A stretch of 64,000 bases of DNA, taken from positions 141,469-205,468 of the forward strand of contig RYVZ01000001.1 in the NCBI GenBank assembly GCA_003979345.1. The letters run 5' to 3'. This DNA comes from Lachnospiraceae bacterium (lineage in GTDB: Bacteria; Bacillota; Clostridia; Lachnospirales; Lachnospiraceae). Every line of letters starts with the position of its first letter. Position 1 is the stretch's first letter. Made by a program: the position numbers and the translations under genes. Under the pieces are notes generated by a model that ran no database searches, had not been told where the DNA came from, and worked only from the letters and a program-made list of their open reading frames with translations. This document shows, one piece after another, positions 32,723 to 41,950 of the stretch.

Positions 32723-33631
32723 TTACAACATCTGTAGTGAAAGCGGACCTGCAATGCATTCTCTTTTCACGAACAGCGTATTGTCCTTCCTGACTTCAAC
32801 GCGCCATTTGATCAGTGAGATCTCACAATTCTCGATCTCCAGACAGGTAATGCTGCCCGGATGCACGCAGCTTCCGGTATTAAAATAGCGCGTTTTGGAA
32901 TCGCCGAGCGCCGGACGGTGCGTATGTCCCGTGATCAGATAACACTGATTTTTGACTGCCCAGTTAGAGAGGCGTTTTTCACTTTTACTGCGGCAATGAT
33001 AATTTTTTGCAGCGCTCGTCGGGTCCAAAACACCGATCTGTTCCAATGGCTTCCACACATAACGTACAAGAAAGCGGGAGAGCTTCCATAGCGTAGAATT
33101 CAGAAAATCCGCCTGATTTCCATGCGTCACGTATAATTCCAGACAATGCGGTCTTCCCGCGTTCTGGCTGCTTTTTCCAGAATATCCGGTGCATCTGTTT
33201 GACAATGTGCATTTCTTATATTCCCCATCCGTACAACCGCACAACTTTAAGACCATACCTGCATAATGCGGTATCCGGCGGTTCTCCTTCATCTCATGGT
33301 CATGATTTCCGTACAGCATATATAAACGGTTCTCTTTTTCAAATAGAGAAAGTACGGAAAATACATCCTCATGAATCTCATAGATAGCGTCGAAGCTACG
33401 GTTTTCCCACAGCTCGTCGCCATCTCCAAGCTCCATGTACTGAAAGCCTCTTTCGTAATAATAGCGCAGTGCCGCCATATACAGATTTTGATTTTTCAGA
33501 AAATTGTCATTCGTATTTCCGACTCCGCGGTGGCAGTCGCTGAATAGGGCAAGCTTCGATACGGGAGATAATGCAATTACAGGTGCATTGCGGAAGCTTT
33601 TATCCAGTCTTCTCTCACATCCCGTCTTCAT
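32723..33631 (-). CDS. Metallophosphoesterase
   Basis: A 302-residue calcineurin-like phosphoesterase. Metal-binding motifs in order: LALFSDCHRGVGNTND (DxH), MELGDGDELWENR (GDxxD-like), YMLYGNHDHEM (GNHD), LYVTHGNQADF and LITGHTHRPALG (GHxH). The middle insert (CTLSNRCTGYSGKSSQNAG) is Cys/Ser-rich. Substrate unknown; family members include UDP-diacylglucosamine hydrolases and nucleotide phosphatases. It lies ten bases after the DUF4474 gene, so they are probably one operon. Confidence 0.9.
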   Translation of the reverse strand: MKTGCERRLDKSFRNAPVIALSPVSKLALFSDCHRGVGNTNDNFLKNQNLYMAALRYYYERGFQYMELGDGDELWENRSFDAIYEIHEDVFSVLSLFEKENRLYMLYGNHDHEMKENRRIPHYAGMVLKLCGCTDGEYKKCTLSNRCTGYSGKSSQNAGRPHCLELYVTHGNQADFLNSTLWKLSRFLVRYVWKPLEQIGVLDPTSAAKNYHCRSKSEKRLSNWAVKNQCYLITGHTHRPALGDSKTRYFNTGSCVHPGSITCLEIENCEISLIKWRVEVRKDNTLFVKRECIAGPLSLQML

Positions 33632-33641
33632 TCTCCTCTAC

Positions 33642-34589
33642 TCACCTCCTGCAGCCACGGCAGCATCTTCGGCATCTTCGGCATCTGCGGCAGCATTTTC
33701 TCCGGCATCGCTCACGTTTTTTGTCGCAGAGTATGCGCCTGATCAGGCGCGGCAGACAGAAATAGAGACAGAGCAGCCGGTCCATTCCGCATACAAAGGG
33801 TTTGGTCACCCACAAAAACAGCTTACAGGCAACCCTGTTTTTCCATTGTGCGAATCTGCAGCGCAGCCTCCTGAAAATCGAGCGATTGCAGGGTGTGCAG
33901 CTACCTGTGCCTTCGCAAAAAAGAATCTGAACCTGCAGACCGCGGACAGAACATTCCACACCTTCCTTTTCACGCAGCGCTGCTACAAAAGCATGCTCCA
34001 TTTCCACATTCGGGAATGTGACCGCTATGCGCATTTCCAAATCGCGCGGCTCGCAGTAAGCCCCCATGCGGAACATTGTCAGCCACCAATGGCGTCCGCA
34101 ATTTTCGCAGACCGGATTTCCCCCACGGTACAGCCGGACCGAAATGGGCATCATCTCATCATCATCTGCACTATGAAACAGTGTTGTTTTCTCGGATAAA
34201 GAAGAGACTAGTCCCTCCGCGTGATAGATGCCGACTTCACAGCCCATGTTGATCCCGTACTGCCCCTTCCAAAACTCGATCAGCCATGTCCTCTCCCGAT
34301 AATCGAAATAGACCGGCAGGCAGTCAAATACCATGCCAAAACGAGCCGCATAACGATCATACAGTGCCGTATAGCCAAACTTACGCTGCGGCGCGTCGAT
34401 CGTTGTCGAAAAACAATCCTGTCCGGGATTATAGCAATAACCGAACGGTGTAATGATCGTCTCCACTGTTTCAAGCCGTTCCTCGCAGGTCATTGCACAC
34501 ACTTTTTTTCGTGCTTTTCTTCTTCGGTATCCGCAAAAAAGAAGTACTATCAGAACGATTGCTAACATGCATCCAAATAGCAGATACAT
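33642..34589 (-). CDS. DUF4474 protein with Cys/Arg-rich tail
   Basis: A 315-residue protein. It has an N-terminal membrane helix (MLAIVLIVLLFCGY), then a domain with TPFGYCYNPGQDCFSTTIDA, YTALYDRYAARFGMVFDCLP, YFDYRERTWLIEFWKGQYGI and MGCEVGIYHA, which matches the DUF4474 family of Clostridia. The function is unknown. The last 25 residues are repeats of Arg and Cys (CRRCRRCRRCC) encoded by short direct repeats of a CATCTTCGG-like unit, probably a recent expansion. Ribosome site GGAG seven bases before the ATG at 34589. Confidence 0.7.
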   Translation of the reverse strand: MYLLFGCMLAIVLIVLLFCGYRRRKARKKVCAMTCEERLETVETIITPFGYCYNPGQDCFSTTIDAPQRKFGYTALYDRYAARFGMVFDCLPVYFDYRERTWLIEFWKGQYGINMGCEVGIYHAEGLVSSLSEKTTLFHSADDDEMMPISVRLYRGGNPVCENCGRHWWLTMFRMGAYCEPRDLEMRIAVTFPNVEMEHAFVAALREKEGVECSVRGLQVQILFCEGTGSCTPCNRSIFRRLRCRFAQWKNRVACKLFLWVTKPFVCGMDRLLCLYFCLPRLIRRILCDKKRERCRRKCCRRCRRCRRCCRGCRR

Positions 34590-34771
34590 ACAATTTCTCC
34601 AACCTTGTTTTCTATTATCATATGCCGGATTCGTTCATTTGCGACAGATTTCGGCAGGCTCCACGGTCTTTAGTCACCAATCCGGACCGCTTACATATCT
34701 TATTATCAAGGAAAGCGACAGCGTTTCTAAAATCAGCTGCCGTTTAGCAGTTTTGCAGGGCGGATTCTCCT

Positions 34772-35452
34772 TTGAAACAGATTGCCATTGTCAGCCTTCA
34801 ACAAAACCTCTCAAGCTATACCAACATGCTCACGGCCCTGCACTGCTCCTTCCGTATTATCCGGTGCACGGACAGTCTGTCGCCTCTTTCAGACGGACTG
34901 CTCCTGCCCGGCAGCAGAGACTGCACTCCCCAGCTCTACGGGCAAAAAAACAATAGTTCCCGCAGTCTCTGTCTTGAAGAAGACCTACTGCAGTTATCCG
35001 CCTTTGACCGTTACTGCCATGCCGGACGTCCGATCCTCGGTATCGGCAAGGGCATGCATCTGATCAACATTGCCGCCGGCGGCAGTCTCAGACAGCATAT
35101 CGGGCACTATCCGCACGACGCTGTCCGCATCTGCAGCCCTCTTAGGACCGAATCTTTCGAGCGTTTTCATGAAACTTCTATCAGCGAGGGAAGTATGTTG
35201 GAAGCGCTTTACGGCACCTCCCTGCTCGTCAACAGCTCCCATCATCAGGCTCTTGACCGTATTGGCTCCCGCTTAGACTGCGTCCAGTCCGCATTCGACG
35301 GCTGTCCGGAGGCGGTTCAGCACCGCTCGCTTCCCATCCTCGGCGTCCAGTGGCATCCCGAACGTCTGCTGCCAATAAAAGATAAAACAGACTGCCCCTC
35401 CCCGCTTGCGGATGGCAGTCTGCTCTTTCGATTGTTCCTTGCTTTTATCTAA
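34772..35452 (+). CDS. Class I glutamine amidotransferase-like protein without catalytic Cys
   Basis: A 226-residue protein of the peptidase C26 / PuuD (gamma-glutamyl hydrolase) family: DGLLLPGSRDCTPQLYG, the elbow PILGIGKGMHLINIAAGGSL, VNSSHHQALDRIG and the His-Glu pair in LGVQWHPERLLP. In active enzymes the elbow reads GICRGxQ. Here Cys is Gly (G92, codon GGC at 35045-35047), so hydrolase activity should be lost unless another residue substitutes. The start is a TTG with AGGGCGG upstream. It may be a pseudoenzyme or a decaying gene; the reading frame is intact. Confidence 0.8.
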   Translation: MKQIAIVSLQQNLSSYTNMLTALHCSFRIIRCTDSLSPLSDGLLLPGSRDCTPQLYGQKNNSSRSLCLEEDLLQLSAFDRYCHAGRPILGIGKGMHLINIAAGGSLRQHIGHYPHDAVRICSPLRTESFERFHETSISEGSMLEALYGTSLLVNSSHHQALDRIGSRLDCVQSAFDGCPEAVQHRSLPILGVQWHPERLLPIKDKTDCPSPLADGSLLFRLFLAFI

Positions 35453-35541
35453 GGAATCATGAATGATTCCAAGGAATCATGAATGATTCCAAGGAATCAT
35501 GAGTGATTCCTTGGAAACGCTGATGAAATCATCGCTTCCTT
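35451..35541. repeat. Three tandem palindromes plus a fourth related hairpin
   Basis: A 20-base unit, AAGGAATCATGAATGATTCC, is repeated three times (35451-35470, 35471-35490, 35491-35510, the third with one change). Each unit is an inverted repeat GGAATCAT / ATGATTCC. The fourth hairpin, GGAAACGCTGATG / CATCGCTTCC (35513-35541), resembles the palindrome at 32685-32715. The array lies between convergent genes. Confidence 0.85.
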
Positions 35542-36649
35542 AAGTGCTTTTATAAGATCCCCGCTTGTCTGCCTCCCCTGCAAACGCATATCGAAACAGC
35601 TTTCCAAGCAGCTTTCCCATAAACTTTTTCTCATCGGCGTTCATTTCTTTATACGCCTCCAGTAATGCCTTTATATGCTTCTTTCTGTCCTGATCGAATT
35701 TGATCAGGTCTTCGACCTCCGCAGCTTTGATCAGGTCAAACAAATCTTCCACAAACCGCATCATCTGATCCTCGGAAAGCGACATGATCCACTCATTCAT
35801 GGCATGATCAAGAATCCTTCTTCCCTTATACAGACTTTCCGAGCGGACAAAACGCCCCTCCCTTATGAGCCAGGTAAACGGGTCATGCTGCAAAAGCCCT
35901 GCCGCCGCACTTTTAACAACCTGATAATGCTCCTGCGTCTGCAGCACCATCCCGATGACGGAAGACTGCGGTACAAATTTGCGGATGCGCGGACGAAGCT
36001 GCGCATAGCGCTCCCTCTCCAATATCTCCGGCCGGAAACCCGGTCCGTCAAAGGAATATAAATACAGAATCCGCTCCGCAATGTCCTCCTCACAGAGCAA
36101 TCCGGCATAAACTGCCAGATTTCCGCCCTTTGAATGCCCTCCTGCATAAAAGTTTCCCCTGATGCGGTCCGCGATCTGCGTCAGATAGATCACGCTGTAA
36201 TCCTGAGATGGAATCGATCCGCGAAATGCCATACAAAAGTCCTCTTTCCATCCCACGATCGTCTCATCCGTTCCCCGGAAGGCAAGATACGGTCTGGCTC
36301 CGTCTAAAAAGAATGTCACGGCAGAAAACTGTGTCTCGATCTCTTCATCCACAATATCAACAAAGTAATTCATTGTCATGGATCCAAATCGTATGGAAGA
36401 CGCCATCAGGTCGAACAGGCGTCTGTTATTCTTTTCAAACCGGGTGTCCGCAAACATCTTTTCTCTGTCAGGATGTTTTTCCAGTTCGGCGATCCCGACA
36501 GGCTGCCCGTCCTCTTTGAGTCTCGGCACAAGCCCTTCCAGTTTCAGATAACAGAACTGTGAAAGCAAAAGACTATCCACATCACAGAACTTTTTTTCCC
36601 GAAAAGTATATTTCCCATATGCGCGAAGATATCCAAATACATTGTTCAT
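35540..36649 (-). CDS. DUF2974 (Mbeg1-like) lipase-fold protein
   Basis: A 369-residue protein. The conserved parts are DVDSLLLSQFCYLKLEG, YLAFRGTDETIVGWKEDFCM and the nucleophile elbow NFYAGGHSKGGNLAVYAGL (GxSxG, Ser about residue 178), then YSFDGPGFRPEIL and FVPQSSVIGMVL. These match DUF2974/Mbeg1-like proteins, which have the alpha/beta hydrolase fold. There is no signal peptide. Substrate unknown. It is the last gene of a minus-strand series running from hflX. Confidence 0.85.
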   Translation of the reverse strand: MNNVFGYLRAYGKYTFREKKFCDVDSLLLSQFCYLKLEGLVPRLKEDGQPVGIAELEKHPDREKMFADTRFEKNNRRLFDLMASSIRFGSMTMNYFVDIVDEEIETQFSAVTFFLDGARPYLAFRGTDETIVGWKEDFCMAFRGSIPSQDYSVIYLTQIADRIRGNFYAGGHSKGGNLAVYAGLLCEEDIAERILYLYSFDGPGFRPEILERERYAQLRPRIRKFVPQSSVIGMVLQTQEHYQVVKSAAAGLLQHDPFTWLIREGRFVRSESLYKGRRILDHAMNEWIMSLSEDQMMRFVEDLFDLIKAAEVEDLIKFDQDRKKHIKALLEAYKEMNADEKKFMGKLLGKLFRYAFAGEADKRGSYKST

Positions 36650-36759
36650 ATATCCGACACTCTTTTCTTTTTATGGTCCGTTCATTCTTGATATCCGATC
36701 CGGACATCTTTTTTCTGATGCAGACTTTTCTCTTTTTACTATTTGCCCGATACCGCGTG

Positions 36760-37782
36760 TCAGAATTTTGCGGTCAGATGTCCGATATTCTTAATATAGA
36801 CAGACACCGTTCCATCCTCATTGGTAATAAATTCCACACTGCCCGGATCGCGGTACTGTTCCATCGGTATTTTAATCTCTATCCCGGTGTCGGTCACCAG
36901 GCATTGTTTCTCATACTTACGGATGGTCTTTTCGCTCTGCGGATGCACGGTTTCCTTCACCATATCATATTTTTCCATCCGCTCCTCAAAGCTGTCGATC
37001 AGGGTCGGCGTCTCCTCAAAAATCTTCTGTGCGATCTCCTCCACGGCAAAACTGCCCTGTTCTGCAAGCGTCTCATTGATGATGCTTTTCGCCCGCATAT
37101 GTTCCTCGTACTGCCGCTCCTCGTCAAATGCCTCATTCTGCACGCTCTCGACCGCACGCGCGACAAGCGCAAGCTTCGTCTTGTGTGACATTCGCGCAGC
37201 GCACTTTAAGAACAGATAGGAAAAATAGTTCGTTTTTTCTCCGTTCACCTCATACTTTTTCTCCACAAGCCGCACGGAGAAGTCTTCAAGATCAATGATC
37301 GCCGCTTCCGTCACGCGCTGCGAGAGCGACGGCAGAAGCGCCCGGTACATAAAGATTTCATTGCTGTTGCCATCCTCGCCCGCCAGCGTCCGGTGCGTGT
37401 AGGATTCCTTGTAATTCATTTTTAAGAGCGCCAGATACTCCCGCTCCCTGCTGCCAAAACGCACGACAAAAAAATCCGCCGACGGAATATCCACATTTGC
37501 TGACAGAATATCATAGAGTCTTGAGGCGATCTCTTTACTCACTGAAACAAAGTCGTCATCCTGATATTCGGAAAGCATCTGATAAATCTCCGACTGATCC
37601 CGATAGAACTCACACTCCTTACATTCGTCCCCCGAATCCACGCGCGCAATGTGCTCTTTTAAGAATTCCGCGAGATCCGAACCATATTCCGTTTCCTTAT
37701 CCGACAGTACTGCCATCCCTGCATTGATATCCATAATGTGGACGATCACCCTGCGCAGATAGATTTCCTCCTTGATGATCAT
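36760..37782 (-). CDS. Nucleoid-associated protein (NdpA/YejK family)
   Basis: A 340-residue protein of the 37-kDa nucleoid-associated family: IVHIMDINAGMAVLSDKE, DFFVVRFGSREREYLALLKMNYKESYTH in parts, EAAIIDLEDFSVRLVEKKY, NYFSYLFLKCAAR and the C-terminal GIEIKIPMEQYRDPGSVEFI. E. coli YejK binds the nucleoid; the mechanism is not settled. It is cytoplasmic and not membrane-bound. Spaced about 100 bases from genes on both sides. Confidence 0.85.
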   Translation of the reverse strand: MIIKEEIYLRRVIVHIMDINAGMAVLSDKETEYGSDLAEFLKEHIARVDSGDECKECEFYRDQSEIYQMLSEYQDDDFVSVSKEIASRLYDILSANVDIPSADFFVVRFGSREREYLALLKMNYKESYTHRTLAGEDGNSNEIFMYRALLPSLSQRVTEAAIIDLEDFSVRLVEKKYEVNGEKTNYFSYLFLKCAARMSHKTKLALVARAVESVQNEAFDEERQYEEHMRAKSIINETLAEQGSFAVEEIAQKIFEETPTLIDSFEERMEKYDMVKETVHPQSEKTIRKYEKQCLVTDTGIEIKIPMEQYRDPGSVEFITNEDGTVSVYIKNIGHLTAKF

Positions 37783-37876
37783 GCTGCTTTTGTTCTCCTT
37801 CTGTCTCCGATACGGTTTTAGGCGATTGCCTGCCGATACGGTTTTATGTATGAATGCTCCTGCTCCGCAGCCGTCG

Positions 37877-39052
37877 TCATCCCGCCTCGTGATAATAGGA
37901 AAGCAGCAGACCGACCACGCGGCTGTAGCTGACCACGCCGTCTGATACGCCGTTCATTGTCAGGTTCGCCTCCAAAAAGCTGTCCGTCACATCCGAGACA
38001 AACTGCGTGTCTAACGGCGACTGTTCATGAACCCGCTCCCATTGCTCACTCGTCACATAAACGTTGTCAAGATGTACCTGTTCTTTGACCGGCGTAAGCT
38101 TTGTATAACGATCCATCTCGCCCCGCTGCATCAGCGCATCGCTTAAATCGCTTTCCACATAGTATAATACATTTAAGTATCCGCTGTATTCAAACACCTC
38201 GTCTCCGCTGCCCACGCAAGCCAGATAAGCCAGATAATTCGCCTCGTCTTCAAAAATGTATCCCTTCAGATGAGAAAGCTCATGGCACATGGTATACGGA
38301 AAATTCATGATATACATCATATCATTATAATTCGCTTCCAGGGAAAATGGAAAATAGTAGCCGCACATATGCTGCTGGCAGAAAAACCATGAAGCGTACA
38401 ATGGCTTCGGTTTCGAATAATAGCCCCCAAGCCTCGGCATGCCTTCCCGCTCCGAGAGCGCATGCATCGCCTGTATTGCCCGTTTTTTCATATCGCCGTC
38501 ATAAACGATCTCACCCCGTTCATCCCGCTGCATGCGTTCCGACAGGCGGTTACAGTTTTTGACAATGCGCTCCCGCAGTGCGATCAGTTCTTCCAGATCA
38601 TATTGTTCTTTCTTATCCTGAAGCGGCGTGCAGTGATAAAAGATCAGACAGTTCAATGTCATGATCAGACAGACGACCGTAACGATCCATGCCACCGCCT
38701 GATAGTAACGCAGAACCAGTCTTTCAAAGCGGCTGCCCGTTTTTCTGCCTGTCGGACCAGCCTTTGACACAGCCCTCCTGCGCCGTCCTGCAATATGAAA
38801 CGGCAGCCATATCGTCCATAACATGAGCGCGATCAGGACAAGGACTGCTGCCAGATACAGCATCCACTCACCAATGGAAAAAGGAAACAGCCCGCTCAGT
38901 CTGCCGTATGTATTCAACCAAATTGGAAACACATGCGCCACGTACCAGTCACAAAACGGCGCGCACAGCCATGCTGCCGCTCTGAGCGCAAGAACCGCCG
39001 TCCAGATCAAAACCATGACCACCCGTCTTTTTTTTGAAAAAAAACGTTTCAA
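37877..39052 (-). CDS. DUF3810 membrane metalloprotease-like protein
   Basis: A 391-residue protein. Three N-terminal membrane helices (VVMVLIWTAVLALRAAAWL, FSIGEWMLYLAAVLVLIALML, VAWIVTVVCLIMTLNCLIF) are followed by a large extracytoplasmic domain with the zinc motif FPYTMCHELSHLKGYIFEDEA (HExxH, then a Glu further on), as in DUF3810 proteins. Proteolytic activity is suggested by the motif but not established. The start is a TTG at 39052 with AGAGGGG six bases upstream; ATG at 39070 lies before that site and is less likely. Confidence 0.8.
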   Translation of the reverse strand: MKRFFSKKRRVVMVLIWTAVLALRAAAWLCAPFCDWYVAHVFPIWLNTYGRLSGLFPFSIGEWMLYLAAVLVLIALMLWTIWLPFHIAGRRRRAVSKAGPTGRKTGSRFERLVLRYYQAVAWIVTVVCLIMTLNCLIFYHCTPLQDKKEQYDLEELIALRERIVKNCNRLSERMQRDERGEIVYDGDMKKRAIQAMHALSEREGMPRLGGYYSKPKPLYASWFFCQQHMCGYYFPFSLEANYNDMMYIMNFPYTMCHELSHLKGYIFEDEANYLAYLACVGSGDEVFEYSGYLNVLYYVESDLSDALMQRGEMDRYTKLTPVKEQVHLDNVYVTSEQWERVHEQSPLDTQFVSDVTDSFLEANLTMNGVSDGVVSYSRVVGLLLSYYHEAG

Positions 39053-39165
39053 TCTATTCCCCTCTTTCATGATGCGGTAAGTTTCATGATACCGTAACTT
39101 TATGCAGCTCATGCGGCATCATATAGCAGCTTCAGGACACGGTAAATTGATGCGGCTAATTAGCA

Positions 39166-40458
39166 TCACACAGCGTGCGGCGTACTGCCCTGCTTATCCG
39201 TTTTTCTGCCGCGGCTTTTCTGTATTTGCAGGATCATGATCTTTTCTTCTTTTACCCGGTATGCAATTCTTCCCGCATAGCCGGTCTGCGCATAAAATGT
39301 GCAGGAACAGTAATTTCTGTCCTCCGTTGCCGGATGATCCAAATTTTCTGCGTTTTCGGCAAGGCACAACTCTGCCAGCGCTTCTTCCAGCGCGATCAAC
39401 TCATCGTAGCAAAGTTCTTTGGCGGCCGCCGCAGCCGTTCCCTCCCTGAATTCACAGCGCGGATAAGCTTCTCCCCATGCTTTGTTCAAGCGCTCCGTAC
39501 GGATTTCGAGCAATCTGTGAAGCTCCTGCTCTCCCTCGGCATTTTTTTGCTCTAACCGTTCTAATTCTTCCTTTTTTGCCTCATATTCTTCCTGAAACTC
39601 TTTCTGTCTGCGCGCACAATCCTCCATCAGTGTCCTTGTTTCTGCAAGCATGGATTCATAGGTATCCTTCTCTGCAGGTGAACCTTCTTTCCTTTTCAGC
39701 GCTTCTTCCTTTTCCTCAAGCGAGCGCTTTTCGCTCTCCTTCGTCCGCATGCTGTCCATGCAGCGATCTGCAGCATTTTTTAAGCTGGTCTGCTCATTTT
39801 TCCATTCAGCGCTGTCCGCAAGGAGGGTCTTAAGACGTTCCTCCTCCTCAAGATAAGCAAAAAATGATTCGCCCGTTCGGTAGGAGGGCATCGCTTTCAA
39901 TATCGGCGCAAGCTTTTTATCATAGGCACGCACTGCAGCCGCTGTCACATGTGCAAGCACTTCCTTATCCAGTTTTCCGGGCAGCACCGTATCCTCAAAA
40001 TCCTCAGGTCTTTCCCGCTTGTTTTTATCCGCGATCAGCTCCGCCTTACGCAATGGCGTCACCGAATCCGGCACTTCGGAAAATGCCTCTCCGGCTTTCA
40101 TGATCATGAGTATCGACAATCGCTCATCGGACAGCGCTGCCGTATCTTTGATACCGAGCGATTCTAACCGCCGGCACAGATTCGCCTTCAAAAGCCGCCT
40201 CAGTTCGTCCGCTTCCTTAAGCATCAGACTTTTCTGCGATATGGCGGTCTTCCCTGCGAGCGACAACGTCTCCGGCTCCGTAAACTGCTTTTTTACGATC
40301 AGGTTCGTTACACGGTTTGCAAGCCGTACCGTCGCCTGCTTTGCCTTCCCTGCCGCTGTCTTTGCAAATGCCGAAACGGTGATGTGCTCTAACAGTGCCA
40401 CCTCGTATGCAAGCTGTTCCTTTGTCATCTCAGCGATGCCGTCAAAAATCGTTACCAT
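39166..40458 (-). CDS. Coiled-coil protein of unknown function
   Basis: Not recognised. A 430-residue soluble protein with an alpha-helical first half (MTKEQLAYEVALLEHITV; LADKNKRERPEDF-like region), a long coiled coil (about residues 235-345: SLEEKEEALKRKEG; EFQEEYEAKKEELERLEQK) and a small C-terminal beta domain (CSCTFYAQTGYAGRIAYRV). No signal peptide. The frame extends to 40638, inside hflX, but the ATG at 40458 follows GAGGGGG and lies 20 bases after the hflX stop, so co-transcription with hflX is likely. Confidence 0.65.
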   Translation of the reverse strand: MVTIFDGIAEMTKEQLAYEVALLEHITVSAFAKTAAGKAKQATVRLANRVTNLIVKKQFTEPETLSLAGKTAISQKSLMLKEADELRRLLKANLCRRLESLGIKDTAALSDERLSILMIMKAGEAFSEVPDSVTPLRKAELIADKNKRERPEDFEDTVLPGKLDKEVLAHVTAAAVRAYDKKLAPILKAMPSYRTGESFFAYLEEEERLKTLLADSAEWKNEQTSLKNAADRCMDSMRTKESEKRSLEEKEEALKRKEGSPAEKDTYESMLAETRTLMEDCARRQKEFQEEYEAKKEELERLEQKNAEGEQELHRLLEIRTERLNKAWGEAYPRCEFREGTAAAAAKELCYDELIALEEALAELCLAENAENLDHPATEDRNYCSCTFYAQTGYAGRIAYRVKEEKIMILQIQKSRGRKTDKQGSTPHAV

Positions 40459-40478
40459 TTTGCTGTAATCCCCCTCTT

Positions 40479-41741
40479 CTAACCCACAAGGTATTTTTCG
40501 TATTTTTGATAATCCCTGTCCGGGCAGACCAAATGAAGCCTCGTCCCGCTTTCCTCGTAATTCAGCGCCCGCACAGAGCCCTGCTGTTGAAAGTACGGAA
40601 CAAGTGCCGACTCCTGATAGGGAATGATCATCTCGCATTCCTTATAGTGCGCGGTTAGCTGACCCTCGATCATCTCCACAAGTTCCCGTAACCCGACACG
40701 TCCCGATGCACTCATCGTGATCCGGTTTCCCGACAATTCGGGAAGTCCCTCTCCCGCGTCCTTTACTTTATCCGCTTTATTATAGACATAGATCATCGGA
40801 ATATCGCCCGCGCCAAGCTGCCTTAACGTTTCATTTGTAACTTTGATATGTTCTTTATGATGATCATCGGAGCAGTCCACTACCTGTATCAGCAGATCGG
40901 CATAAAGTGCTTCTTCCAATGTTGAATGGAATGCCTCTACAAGCTGATGCGGAAGCCCGCTGATAAACCCGACTGTATCGGACAGCAGTATGGCGTGACA
41001 GCCCTCCGGAGTAATCTGACGAACCGTTGTGTCAAGCGTGGCAAACAGCATATCCTTCGCATCGACTTTTTTCTCTTCCTTCTGACCGCTGTATTCCACA
41101 AGCGCATTTAGAAGCGTTGATTTTCCGGCATTTGTATATCCGACAAGCGCTACGCGCGGAATTCCCGAACGGTTCCTCTTTTTGCGCTGGGTCGTGCGCT
41201 GTCCTCCGACTTCTTTTAGCTCTCTGCGCAGTTCGGTCAGCCGGTGTTCCAGCTTCCGTCTGTCCAACTCGATCTTTTTTTCTCCCGCTCCGCGGTTACT
41301 CATGCTTCCGGTCGTTCCTCCCTGCCTGCCAAGTGCGTCATGCAGCCCCGCAAGTCTCGGCAGCATATATTGCAGGCTCGCCGCTTCCACCTGCAGCATG
41401 GCCTCTCTCGAATGCGCCCTCTCGCGGAATATCTCTAAGATCAGGGCAGTCCTGTCCTCCACCGGCAGCCCGATCTCCTTTTGCAGATTCCGGATCTGCA
41501 GAGGGGAGAGCGTATGATCAAAAATGATCTCCCCTGCCATCAGTTCTTCCGCCTGCTCTTTCACTTCTTTCACTTTACCGGGACCGATATAAAACGGCTT
41601 ATTGATAACATCCAACGACTGTGTCACAACACCCACCGGCTCCTTACCGCATGCCTTTGCCAGACTTCCCAGCTCTGCAAGCGCCATTTCAAAATTGTCG
41701 TCCGAAGGAAGCTCCACTCCGACCAATAATACTTTATCCAT
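40479..41741 (-). CDS. hflX: GTPase HflX
   Basis: A 420-residue translational GTPase. The N-terminal HflX domain has VVTQSLDVINKPFYIGPGKV, IIFDHTLSPLQIRNL, VEDRTALILEIFRERAHS and LQYMLPRLAGLHDALGRQGG. The G domain has G1 ALVGYTNAGKSTLLNAL, G3 LLSDTVGFISGLP and G4 YNKADKV. HflX binds the ribosome and can split stalled 70S particles under stress; in some Firmicutes it contributes to macrolide-lincosamide tolerance. The start at 41741 has a GGGAG site; the frame extends to 41783 without a better one. Confidence 0.95.
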   Translation of the reverse strand: MDKVLLVGVELPSDDNFEMALAELGSLAKACGKEPVGVVTQSLDVINKPFYIGPGKVKEVKEQAEELMAGEIIFDHTLSPLQIRNLQKEIGLPVEDRTALILEIFRERAHSREAMLQVEAASLQYMLPRLAGLHDALGRQGGTTGSMSNRGAGEKKIELDRRKLEHRLTELRRELKEVGGQRTTQRKKRNRSGIPRVALVGYTNAGKSTLLNALVEYSGQKEEKKVDAKDMLFATLDTTVRQITPEGCHAILLSDTVGFISGLPHQLVEAFHSTLEEALYADLLIQVVDCSDDHHKEHIKVTNETLRQLGAGDIPMIYVYNKADKVKDAGEGLPELSGNRITMSASGRVGLRELVEMIEGQLTAHYKECEMIIPYQESALVPYFQQQGSVRALNYEESGTRLHLVCPDRDYQKYEKYLVG

Positions 41742-41780
41742 AAGACTCCCACGCTCCTTTCTTCTCATCGCCGCTATAGG

Positions 41781-41812
41781 CAATTACGAAACAATCCTTG
41801 ATAACGTATATC
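41781..41812. repeat. Dispersed 32-base motif, copy 2
   Basis: Begins CAATTACGAAAC and ends AACGTATATC; 26 of 32 bases match 14566-14597. It lies 40 bases before the hflX start, where a promoter or operator would be expected. Confidence 0.5.
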
Positions 41813-41909
41813 CTTGTGCAAAATATACAAATCCGCAAGCAGGCACTCCATTCTGAAAGAATGATTTTCATTCTATCAAAAATTCCTGCTACTGTATAGC
41901 ATTTTCCTA

Positions 41910-41939
41910 TTGACTTTTACGTCTGCTGCAAGTTATAAT
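41910..41939 (+). promoter_or_regulatory. tRNA-Pro promoter
   Basis: TTGACT (41910-41915), 18-base spacer, TATAAT (41934-41939), 11 bases before the tRNA. Confidence 0.8.
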
Positions 41940-41950
41940 AGCACTCGTAT

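Noticed and set aside
41027..41527. 166-residue plus-strand frame inside hflX
   Set aside because: Antisense to conserved GTPase motifs; Ser/Pro/Arg-rich composition typical of shadows.
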